From NCBI GenBank assembly GCA_030141585.1, contig JAQIFP010000086.1:1-24885 (forward strand): 24,885 nt of DNA, given 5' to 3'. Both the position numbers and the translations under genes were made by a program. This document shows positions 9,873-21,027 of the stretch, in pieces. The notes under the pieces were generated by a model, which did no database searches, was not told the DNA's origin, and was given only the letters and a program-made list of their open reading frames with translations. Position 1 is the stretch's first letter. Every line of letters starts with the position of its first letter. Origin of the DNA: Ophryocystis elektroscirrha (lineage: Eukaryota; Apicomplexa; Conoidasida; Neogregarinorida; Ophryocystidae).

Positions 9873-11157
9873 ATGTACAAGATTGCTTTTTTCAATAGTA
9901 AAACTTATGACGAAGAATCTTTTACAAGTATTCAAAGCAAACTAAATCTAAAGAACACATATGAGCTTCATTTTTTTGAGCCTCAATTATCTTTAGAAAC
10001 AGTTTCTTTTGCTCAAGGTTTTCACGCAATATGTGTTTTTGTAAATGATAAGGTTACTGCTGAAATATTGGCAGAACTTGACAGATTTGGCATCAAGTTA
10101 GTTTGTCTACGTTCTGCTGGTTTCGACCGTGTAGATTTACGCGCAGCAGATGAATTAGATATTTCTGTAGTACGCGTACCGGCATACTCACCCCACGCTG
10201 TAGCTGAATTCGCTGCTACATTACTGACAGCATTAAACCGAAAAGTACATAAAACATACAACCGAGTTCGTGATAGCAATTTCACTTTAAACGGTTTAGT
10301 GGGTTTTGACATAAATGGAAAGACAGTTGGTGTTATTGGTACAGGTCAAATTGGTTTTCTATTCATCAAAATTATGCTTGGATTTGGTTGTAACATTCTT
10401 TGCTACGACCCATTCCCTAATAAAATTTTACAAGAAACCCCTAATGTAAAATACGTCGAACTTGATGATCTTTATGCAAACTCTCATATTATCAGTTTAC
10501 ATGTTCCAGCTATGCCGGAAACTAAACACATGATTAATGCCAAATCTATTAATAAAATGAAAGAAGGCGTTTTCATTATTAATACTTCACGTGGTATACT
10601 TGTTGATACCAAAGCACTTATTGACGGTCTTGTTTCTCAAAGAATTGGAGGTGCTGCACTTGATGTGTACGAAAACGAAGAATCGTAAGTTTTATAGTTA
10701 ATTCATGATACAATAATTGATTCAAACTGAAATACTGTTTACTACGTAAATAAGATGATTATTTGTTTAATCTCCAAATATCCATTGCTATTTATACTGG
10801 CAAATATTAATAATTTGATATGAATCTTTTTCTTTAAATATATATTCAATTCTCTTCTAATTTATCAGATATTTTTTTTGTGATTATTCCAATAAGACAG
10901 TTGATGATGAACACCTTGCCCGACTTCAAAATATGAGAAATGTCATTTTGACGCCACATCAAAGTTTTCTGACAGAAGAAGCTTTGAGTGCTATTGCAAC
11001 AACAACATTTTTCTCTTTAAACGAATATTTCCTGGAAAATAAGAGAAGAGATCAATTGAAAAATCACGTACAACCCCCTAAAACAAATCCAGCTGTTGCT
11101 AGAAGGTTATCTCAAAAAAATATATCTTCTGTCTTTGAATCTAAAAATGTTGATTAA
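9873..11157 (+). CDS. ldhA: D-lactate dehydrogenase (D-2-hydroxyacid dehydrogenase family), 2 exons
   Basis: This enzyme reduces pyruvate to D-lactate with NADH, a cytosolic fermentation step. Exons 9873-10684 and 10869-11157 join in phase to give 366 residues. It is collinear with bacterial LdhA. CVFVNDK and RSAGFDRVDL lie in the N-terminal catalytic half. The NAD-binding loop VIGTGQIG is at 154-161, with Asp179 at the end of the next strand (YDPFP), favouring NAD over NADP. The catalytic residues appear to be Arg240 (NTSRG), Glu near 267 (DVYENEE) and His301 (TPHQSF). No signal peptide or organelle presequence is seen. The 184-nt intron falls between the catalytic Glu and His. The C-terminus carries about 30 extra basic residues (QPPKTNPAVARRLSQK). 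Bacterial-type D-LDHs in eukaryotic microbes are commonly lateral acquisitions; the intron shows the gene is resident. Confidence 0.93.
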
Positions 11158-11190
11158 ACTATAGTTTAGTTTTTACAGAATAGGTTATTA

Positions 11191-11601
11191 TTATAAATAA
11201 CAATAATACGGATTAATTAATTTGATTGATTTAGTAGAACTAGTAAATTCCGCGTGTACATATTTTGTATCACTTTCGCGCAAAATCTTTTTGAGTGAAG
11301 ATTTATAACGTTGTGCTGCTATTGACTTTTCTCTCAGCTTACTAAAAGAATCATATCCTTTTACACATACACGTTTTGTCTCTGTTCATTCATAAAAACA
11401 TGTGTTATAGTACCGTCAAATGACATATTAAATATTCTGCATACATACGCTTTCATATTTTCCATAAATAACTGAATATATTTAGTATAATACGAAAACC
11501 GTATTTACCGGAGCAAAATAGTCGTTTGACACTTCCCCCGATAGTACTTTTATAATTGTATTAAAGCTGTCTGACAAAGTTAATGTCGGTTTAATAAACA
11601 T
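11191..11601 (-). CDS. Small protein of 113 residues, 3 exons, unknown function
   Basis: Three exons (11601-11509, 11471-11414, 11381-11191) join in phase across introns of 37 and 32 nt with good GT-AG ends. No single frame is long, so the gene shows only after splicing. The product starts MFIKPTLTLSDSF, continues LFMENMKAYVCRIF, and has a basic helical second half (KLREKSIAAQRYKSSLKKIL). I do not recognise it. Its stop faces the D-LDH stop only 33 bp away (convergent). It lies on the same strand as, and downstream of, the APC1-like gene. It could be an independent small gene or a fragment of a larger one with more exons upstream in 11602-11953. Confidence 0.55.
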
Positions 11602-11953
11602 ATATGTGAAATATATGTAAATATATTGAATCCTTTTTGAACATAAACATCACAGATTTAACTCAATACATTATGCATATATTGTAAGCACTAGTGTCAA
11701 ATTCGCTGTTATTATGTTAAGAAAATATAATCAATTCACAAGTGTCTATGAATAGTCATTATGTACACAAGGTGTAGATAAACAGTAACGTATATAATTC
11801 AATTTATAGTCTCTATATATCATTCTCTCATCTTATCTATTCTATTCCTAATACCTTTATATGGAGCTTTTTTTTTGCTGTATGAATTGACTAAATATTC
11901 CAAAGATTCAATTCCTGCTAGGGACTCAAACCGAGGACGTTTTATATTCACAT
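11602..11953. other. Intergenic region between the APC1-like stop and the 113-residue gene
   Basis: A 352-bp AT-rich spacer, expected to hold the APC1 3' UTR and the 5' region of the small minus-strand gene. A phrase at 11915-11935 resembles a tRNA T-arm but does not pair. I see no confident feature. Confidence 0.5.
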
Positions 11954-12732
11954 TTAAATCTGGCAGCGGTTTCTAAGAACTTGGAAACATTTTTGTATTA
12001 CTGGAAAACTTATGGAAATATTTCCGTAAGGTTTAATACATTCACCTATACTTTCATCGTAATCTTTGCCTAGAAATCTATAAATCAATGTTGCATTTAA
12101 AACATTACGAACACACGATTGGAGCGAACTGAGCTGCAATGCGTTGTTGTGTAATTGGATTTTGTATTAAATCTTTAAAAAACTGTTGCTCAATTTTGTT
12201 TTTTTTTCTTGAATCGTTATATTTACTAAAAACTAATCTTACGGATCACAATTACATAAAATTGCAGAAATAAAATTTATAAAAATAAAAATAATCATGA
12301 ATGTTGTCGAGTCTGGATACATAATTCAAAAAGATAAAAAAAAAATTTACACTGAGATTTTATTATTCAATACGGAAAGTGATATTAAAGCGTTTAGTAA
12401 GTGGGTTTGCATAGCGGGGGTAATATCTGGGGTATCTTGCAATTTTTTCAGGCTCTCTTGAAGACTACAAATAACATGATTGTGATCTTCAATATTGAAC
12501 GAACTGAGCAAATTGACTGGAATAAATTTTTCAGATTTCACATTTATTTTGCTTGTCCTTATAATGTTCAAATTTTTGTTGGACATACTCCCATCAGAAA
12601 TATCATAAGAACACCACAATAATGAAGATTCCAAAAAAGTCAATCTGAAGTAAAAGATCATAATAAAGTCTAAAGTTATTGTATCAATAATATAACTATA
12701 TTATATCTACATTCAGTACACTATCATTTTTA

Positions 12733-12769
<37 letters not shown>

Positions 12770-15700
12770 TGTATTATTATTGTTAATATTATTATTGTTA
12801 ATATTATTATTATGTATAAATATTATTTGAAAATGTGAATAAGAAATACAGTCAATGGTGTTTGTATTTTTAGTAAATACTTTAGTAAATTATACGAAAT
12901 AAAAAGATAAATATTTAATTATATTTACCCGTTTTGTGTAAAGTTTTCCCATGAAACATCCTGAAAAGGATTATACGTATTTTGGCTTTCAAAACTGAAG
13001 TTCCACGCTGTATACAAGCTACAGCACGGTATAAAATTCAACAAATATATAATTGAGCACAAAGAGTCATTGTAATATAAACGTAACTTGCCCCCTCCTA
13101 TTGCAAATAAATTAATTTTAAATATACCTAAATTCAGAATACTCAATAAATTATTGTAGTATTTATTATATTTGAGGGTTTTATTGGTTTCAAAGGGAGA
13201 ATGGAACAAGCTGATACTACTTTTTTTAGGGTGATAGGCCGTCCAAAATAATAGTTTTTTAACCAAAGCATTAACTTTATTATTATTTGTCCCCGCCATG
13301 ATAAGGACCACGGATGTTAATATCATTGTCTGTAGCAAGAAGAATTAATTTCAATGTAATTTTGTGATAAGTGATTAGTACTCAGTAAGGTTATTTACCA
13401 CAATGAACGTAAGAAGCTCAGTATCTTCAATTCTTGTGATGAGACTTTCATAAGAAGGCTTGTTGATAGTGTCAATACTATCAGAATAAGACATCGAATA
13501 GGATTGCAAAATATTATTGTATCTATTTAAGTGTGTATAATTATTGTAAAATTTACTTGCACAAAAGATTAAGAATTTTAAGTGCCCAATTGAAATGATC
13601 TGAGCTACAAGAACCAGCAAATTTAATCCCATAACTTAGAAAACAACTAGCTAAAGCAAGACCATGAAGCTCTTCAGATTTGTTTATATAATTTAATAAT
13701 TCTTGTTCTAACCATCTGAAGCTAGCACATTCAACTGATTCATTTAAATCTTGTTTTGCTATTTGGTTCCAGCAAATTAAATTCTTCGCTTGTATCTAAA
13801 TAAGCATCATTTATTCTCAAATAAATTAAGCATAATTTAATTATCATAAACAATTATATATATTTTTTTTTGAAATAAATATAAACCATATATTGCGTTT
13901 TCAATTTATTAATTTAATCAAATAAAAATCATTGATATCTGTATCACAACTAACAACTAACAATCAATAACCTTACTTTGTAAAATAAGCAATCACTATG
14001 CATGTCTAAATTGAGAAATACGTTGCTGTTTAATATATCGGATTGATTAGAATCAAAATAATGTAATCCAAGTCCAATATAAGCACCTGGAATAATTCCC
14101 TATAATTTTCTTAGTAACAAGAAAATCTGTTACTTTACGCAATAGCCTATAATCACATTCACTTGGCGGGAAAAAATCATTATCTAGTAAATTTATAACT
14201 CATAATAAATATACCAGTTGAGGATGTATTTTCAAAAGTAGTATATGTGTATAAGTTTTTGTATACATCCGAAATCTGCTGGAAATGTTTTAATCAACTT
14301 AACTTACATTTTCATAATTTTTAGAAGTTGTATTTGAGTCTAATTTGGATTTCATTTCTGTTGAATTCTGTTTAAACTTGAACATTAACTGTTTTATTTG
14401 AGACAAACTATTATTTTTGGGTACAATAATCCATTTTAGATTACCTATAATTATATCATGTATTTATATGAATACTTACTGTTTGAATCAGCTTTAACGG
14501 TTATAAGAGACTGGATTATTTTTTTACTATTTGGATTTCTTGGAGGTTTTTTCAACTCAATATTTTTATTTTGATTTTCAATAATTTGTTTTAACGCACT
14601 TTTTCGAGAGTTTTGATTTTGATTACATTTAAGACTCAGTTTAATTACTTTGCGGCCTAGACTTTTTTCTATGGATTCCATATAAAATTGAGGTATATTT
14701 TTAGGTTTAAGCGACTCCGGACAGCTTGATAAGTTTTGTCTGCAAAAATCTATTTAATTGAAGATTATGCAACTAAGACTTGAAAAGTAGTTATCTAGGC
14801 TAGTAAAATTTTACTTCTTTTATCCTAAAAGTTTTTTTATATGCAGATATACGCTATATAAATTGCACAGATAATATTTATTTGTACAAATAATGATAAT
14901 TATAGTTATTTTTCTATATTTATACGCTAATCTCAAGTATTAGTAATAATAATTTTCATAATTATGAATATAATTAAATCATAATTTATTTAATAAAGGT
15001 ATAAAAATTTACAATTATGAATTACTTCGATTTATCAAAGGTGACCAATCCCAGAGCAATGTTTTGTATAAACACAAGCAGTTCTAGCTTATAGTTGTTT
15101 TTACTATTATCTAATGCTTGACTATTGCACTGAAGAGAATGCTTTTTTGTATAGCACAAATCAATATTTCTGTATATATGTTGCGCAATCACTGGGTCAT
15201 GCGATGCAAAACAGAGTAAGCCAAGAGCTAAACACATATAGCTTTTTATATTAATATTACCAAAATAACACGTAAAAGATAAATAAGTTGGTATTTTCAA
15301 ACTACTAATGGCGTTAGTAGTAAAATCTTCATCAGACTGCTGACTTGCTTGTACACTGTTGTGATACCAACTCAAAAAAATATTACGCAAAGATGAAAAG
15401 TGAGGCATACCATTATTCCATGTACATTGGAATTTACATTGTTTACTGTTTTGAGTCAAGCCTCCTAGTTGTTGATTTTGAAATATTGTATAAATATCGG
15501 AAAGAATAGGCCTCTTTGTGTTTCTTAATTTTTTCTTGTGATAGTTTCGCACCTTTGTAATAACGTCAATCAATGAACTAGGTAATAAACATAATGAAAG
15601 CTGTATAATTGTTGCTAACTGATCTTCCTGATTAAAGAGGTTTAAATAACTCCTTTTTCTAGTTAAATTTAATGCACACGCAAATATGAAACTTGCCAAA

Positions 15701-18700
15701 GTAGTTCGGTAATGGTAAGAAAATAATTTGAAGCTTTCCAAATTTTCAGCAACGGGTTTGAGATTTTTAGATGCTCGCACATCATGTACCATTTTCTCAA
15801 CTCTTCGTTGATGTAAAAAACGTGTTGTATTTATTAAAGACTTAGATCGCGATGTAAAATCTTCAAATTGTCTGTTTTTAAAAAGATCGATTATATGGTC
15901 CACAATGTTGAAAATATTATTGATCAAATCATCAGCTGATTCGAAATACAAGCCTCCATATACACCTAAACCTACTATAAATCCATTAATTAACCCGGAA
16001 GCGATATTTTGGTATCTTTCAACTTTAATAAATAAAGCTTCCCAGCGAGGAGCTAATAGATCGTTAGCTTTATTCATTTCTTCATTTTCAAGTTCGTTTC
16101 CCAAAGAATTTATACTTGTTACAATCGTGATTATATCATTTATATAACCCATATATATAGGCAGATTATTTCTATGAAAACACTGATAATTAGGAATTCC
16201 TCTGTTCAAACAATTCTCTAATAAAAGAAAGTTCTTCTTCATTAAGTTGCGATATTTCATTACATTAAAATTAATTGTCATTTCTGTTTGGTATAAAGAC
16301 GATCCTAGTAGTAATCCTATAGCATAACCAATAGAATTGCATACTATTGGTATATCTAAAAGTTTTTCTTGATTGAAATCAGTGATTGCGGAAAACTTGT
16401 CATTATGTAAAACAAGATTTAATGCATTCTCTTTTGATTCTTCTAATAAATCAGTAGCTGCTGTCTGTGTATCTAATTTTAAATATCCAATTTTAGGAAA
16501 AATTTGGTTAGTAGCTTCTTCAAAATAAGGTCCTTCATAGGGCAAAACAAGAGATGTATTATCTTTAGGAACTATTGCAAACTTTTCTATAAAATAGCAA
16601 TCAAAATTAAACAAATAATTGCACTATATTATTTTATTATTTTTCATTACATTATAGTTATTTCAAAAACTTAATTATATTGATTGTAATATGAAATCGT
16701 AAAAATTGCTTTACATTGGATATTGTTTATAATGATAACTTGTAGTGTGGTTATAAATATTAATTTGGATTTAACTTGATTTTAATCGAACTAAATAGTA
16801 CAGATTTTGTAATGAAATTATTATCTATAAGTATTCGTTTCATTATTTACTTGCAGTTGTATAAAAGTGAGAAAATTCAGCCAGATCATGAAATAAGTCA
16901 GGTAAATTTTCAAAACACAAATAAACAATTCTTCTTTTATAAAAAATGAACTGGGTTATAATTATCTTTAATGTGAGCTGCCAATACTTTTTATTGTTAT
17001 ATTCAACAGCTGGTAAGCTGATCCTGTCAAAAAATGAAAGCTTTGGAAAGTTTGTGCTCAAGTGGTATACAGTACTCGTAAGTTTTGACAAGTAAGCTTG
17101 ATACAGGCTTGTGTCTACAAATTTTTCTACAAAGTTTTCTGTTTGAACATTAATAACATTGCATGGGGAATTTCTAGAAGTTGACGATGAAATTTCTACA
17201 CCAGTGTCTCTAATAGAGCTAACTAATCTGGATATTGGTAATAGAGGCTCTGAGTCATGATTTTCTAATAAATGAATACAAAATTAGAACTTGGTTAAAA
17301 TTAATTTTTACAATATAGATTTCATCTGTTTTTGTAAATTTTATACTATTATAAGTAAATTATTACCAATATTAGAAGCAATTTGATTTTGAACACTATT
17401 CTTAACTTTCCAATTAGTACTAGATTTATCCAGATGACTTAAAGCAATAATATAATCAGCAGTATTTTCACATTGACTTTTTAATATTGAAGTTTGTATT
17501 TCGAAGGGTTCTGATAATGTAAATTTTTCAAATGTTTTTTGCGTTATAATAAGTTTGGAATCTAGATTTGCTTCTTTAGTGGCATTGGTGACGGTTTGAA
17601 ATGATATTTTGAAAAGCTCTTCTACTAGCAAATCAGCTTTTTTTTGTAATGGTATTAAGAATAGAAACTTATTGACAAAAAAACACATTTCCGGAGAATT
17701 TGTTATAGGAATATTTGTTCTAGATACGTAGCTAAATATTGCATTTTTTTCTGGTTGCTTAGAAAAGTTACTGATGAATGAGTTGCATTTACTGATGTTT
17801 TTCGTGAATTTATCAGAACATTTTTTTTCAAATCTTTTGTTATTTTTTAAAAGAAACCATACGTATGTTGATTCGACCATTATGCAATAATTTAGAACAG
17901 CAACAAATCTATGAAATTGAGGAAAATTTGAACAGACTGATAATACTGCATCAATGTATTTATACAGATATCTTATATAATAAAGGCGCATACATTTTTC
18001 TAACTTGCTGTATAAATTGTGCAATTCGATGTCTTTATATAAAATATACTTTAAGCACTTAATATTCGGTATTATATAAGTTGTGGGAACCAAGATAGAT
18101 ACAATCCAATTGAACACATTTGGTATAATTTCTTTAGACATATTCCTATACTTTGCTTCAAATAAAGGTATAGCTTTATTGATAAAACTGGGTACGGTAT
18201 TCAAGTTTTTTGTATGATAAATATATACAATTTTGGACGTTAAAGGAGTATTTCTTTTAGAAGTCAGATTAAACGTTTTCTCCAAGTAATAATGCCATTG
18301 GAACAAATAATGAATGTTTGGATCGTATTCTTTTACAACTGTGGGTGTGCAAAAACTTTTTATTAGTGTATATGCAATTATATTATGAACACTGATTTTA
18401 GGAGAATGAATTGAGTACCACTTCATATTACAAATAAGAATAAGTAAATTCCATAATATGTAGCTATATATATTGCTATTGCCACGTTCTTCAAATGATT
18501 TGATGCAGTTGAGTAGAAAATATTCTGTTTGTTCCCATAGTTGCGTTTTATTTGCTGTTTGAAAATCTGGATTTGCCATGGTTTCCATAAACTTAACCAC
18601 AAATTCATAAATAATTTGTTCAATATATGTTTCTGATGTATCATCTATATAATCAGAGCTATCTATATCAATTTCTTCAGACAATCTACTAATAAGAGAT

Positions 18701-20151
18701 TGATTTTTAAGATCTATTGTTCTGAGCCCACTTAAGAAATCTGGTGAATTAATCTGAAAGTTGGGTATAAAATAAAATAGTTTCTCAGTATATTTGTACA
18801 ACGATAGACTACTATTTATGGTAGTATTCTCGTATATAATTGATTGCTGTAATGCTGAATGTATATTTACAATCCACATAAAAAGAAAGTTTATGGTAGT
18901 TGAGTTTAAGTATGTATCAGAAAAAGTTCTTCCTAATAAAATTGAACAAAACGATGAACTGAAATTTTCCAATTCCGTTGTGAAGTTTGGTACGTTTTTA
19001 GCTTCTAAAAGGGTACCTTCTACAATTACGTAGTCTGAATAACAAGGAATTAAAAGTTGTAAATTCGGTTTAAAATCCATAGGTATTACGACTGCATCTC
19101 CAAAGTTTTGATTTCCTATTTGAAATTTCAGTTTCATGATATTTGATTGTACTTTAATTGGCAAATACAACGGTTCGGTATAAAAAGATAAAACACTATT
19201 TGTATAATTTTCTCGTAAGCTTGGAATTATGCAAGGTTCAAAATTTACTATATCCCATGCTTGAAGCTTCATGACGCCGCATTGTACCATAAATGAATAA
19301 TCCAGTAAAACATACAAAAAAGTGTTTATTCTATTATTGAGTAAAGAACTATATGAGTTGATTTTGATAATGGTAGACTGTTTAAGTTGATCAGAATCAA
19401 TATATATAGGCATATCTGTATTTAAACCTTGCAAATGGGTACTAAATGTATGTATGTTATAAATTTGAGCTTTTTGTGAAGTAATAAACACACAAAATAA
19501 TGAACTTGTGTTGCATATACTGCAATATAAACCAAGGAAAAAATTGGATTCTACATTTAACGTTTTTGGCAAATTTATACAGCAATTAACAAGACATGGA
19601 GACCAAAATTGATGATTTTGAATATGGCGTGAGCAAGAGCTGTAGTTGAAATCAGAGTTAAATTTTAATACGTTTATTTTCCACATAAATGTTTCAGATA
19701 TCTCGTCATATACAAGGTGAATAACATAAAACGATTCAATTATTGGCGACTCACAAGAATTCAACTCTACTACTTCTATAAATAGACAATTGCTGCCAAC
19801 ATTGTTTTCTTTTATAACAGTTATATTCAACTTTTCACATTTGAACTCATATTCATCAATTACTTCAGTGGGATTCAGCTGTTTGTTCATTTGAGAAAAA
19901 GCACTAAGCTTAATAATGAACATATTGGAGTCTATTTTCGTTTCTACAATACATAATATATCTTGAGCCCTTAAGGATATAGAAGTTCTGAATGAAAAAT
20001 TGGACACTGCGTTGTTAAACCAATGAAATGTCTTGGTTTTATTTTCAAATGATTGATTTTTTCCATAATTCAAACATATATTATAATCCAAATCTCGGGG
20101 ATTATATACTAAGCTTGAGTTTAATGGCGAATCAAATAAATGACACTTCAT
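11954..20151 (-). CDS. APC1: Anaphase-promoting complex subunit 1-like scaffold (APC1), 14 exons
   Basis: APC1 is the largest scaffold of the APC/C ubiquitin ligase. Minus-strand exons are 20151-17367, 17264-16851, 16586-15026, 14739-14480, 14444-14308, 14278-14215, 14183-14134, 14099-13977, 13795-13557, 13522-13399, 13329-12929, 12644-12351, 12237-12109 and 12077-11954. All phases join, giving about 2234 residues (human APC1 is 1944). The diagnostic part is the proteasome/cyclosome repeat region: IGYAIGLLLGSS (exon 3), YMCLALGLLCFASHD (exon 3), GAYIGLGLHYFDSN (exon 8), LALASCFLSYGIKFAGS (exon 9), SVVLIMAGTNN, and AIGGGKLRLYYNDSLCSI (exon 11). The last two match APC1 repeats clearly. The first 930 residues are beta-rich and highly divergent, where APC1 has its beta-propeller, so that part is inferred from continuity. 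Exons 4-6 encode a basic, low-similarity insert. The last three exons are supported mainly by phase. Confidence 0.78.
12730..12812. repeat. (TTA)n microsatellite in APC1 intron
   Basis: A TTA/ATT trinucleotide run, perfect at about 12736-12770 and then degenerate, lies inside the 284-nt APC1 intron 12645-12928. It is the same motif family as the (TAA)n array at the left edge of the window. Confidence 0.85.
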
Positions 20152-20294
20152 CAGATTTTATTTGATTTTTTTCATTGCTTTACAATAAATTAAATCTTTT
20201 GAATCGGGTGTTCAATAAAAAAAAACACGCTGGAAAAATTTTATAAATTATTAATTTAAAAAGTATAAGATATGAAATTAGTTAACAGAGGTTA

Positions 20295-20707
20295 TCAGAG
20301 CTCTTTCAAATCGTCCATTAACTCGTCCGTAAGTTGATCGGCTTTTTCCAAAAATTCTAGTGCATCTTTAAGAGTTAAACTCTGTAAATGAGGGTATTGT
20401 TCTTTTATAATCTTAGCAGCTTTTAAGCGTTCCTCTCTAACATGGATTAAATCATTTTGTAAGGATTCGTTTGCATTCTGCATTTGAATAATTTTATCTT
20501 GTATGTATTTGTCCACGTTAATTTGAGGCATAGTTTCTAAATACTGCTTTCGAATAGTATCTTCCAAATGACGATCTTCTTTTAAATAAGAAACTAAAGC
20601 GTCTGCATAATCAATTTGCTTTTCTACTAATTTTTCGTAAGCTTCATGGCCCCTGAACAATTAGAAATTTATAATTAGCACCCAACTTCTAAATTTATTT
20701 TATGCAT
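20295..20707 (-). CDS. Coiled-coil protein, possible ESCRT-I Vps37 (mod(r)) subunit, 2 exons
   Basis: Exons 20707-20682 and 20652-20295 join across a 29-nt intron to give 127 residues. The start ATG gives MHKINLEVGGHEAYEKL; the long open frame alone would start at a TTG, and a clear acceptor (ttgttcag) precedes it. The protein is entirely helical and charged, with heptad-like patterning. The order of elements resembles the Vps37 mod(r) region: LVSYLKEDRHLED, then NANESLQNDL, then a helix ending in YPHLQSL, then DALEFLEKADQLTDEL. If so, it would help bridge ESCRT-I in endosomal sorting, but it would lack the final basic helix. This similarity is by eye and weak; other coiled-coil families remain possible. 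The gene is divergent from the PUF60-like gene, about 320 bp away, and lies 143 bp upstream of APC1 on the same strand. Confidence 0.6.
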
Positions 20708-21027
20708 TTAATTATATTATTAATTATGTCTGTATTGTAAATTTCTTGAACTAAAATATGCATTTTTATACTTTTTTACAATGAAAAGTATGAAATAATA
20801 GTATAAAGAAAATAAAGTTTCAAAATATCGTTAAAGCTATTGTAATTGGAAAATAGTTTCTAATCTAATTTCATCTAAATTCAAAAAAAAAATAAAGTTT
20901 TGAAATGTATAAGTATAAAACAAATATTAATAGATTGATTTTTGTCAGTGAACATACATTTGTATTATTTAATAGAAAAATCTAGCTATGAAGTAAGCAT
21001 TGTCCTGTCCCTGACAGACTTTTAAAT
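20708..21027. promoter_or_regulatory. Divergent intergenic region between the coiled-coil gene and the PUF60-like gene
   Basis: A 320-bp AT-rich region without long dinucleotide repeats, which should contain both promoters. A-rich runs at about 20884-20892 and a GC-richer patch just before the PUF60 ATG (tgtcctgtccctgacag, about 21001-21017) stand out. The latter could also be a 3' splice site of a 5'-UTR intron. Confidence 0.45.

Noticed and set aside
11910..11940. tRNA-like T-arm (GGTTTGAGTCC on the minus strand)
   Set aside because: Only two stem pairs form, there is no acceptor stem or anticodon arm, and the upstream side is coding sequence of the APC1-like gene.
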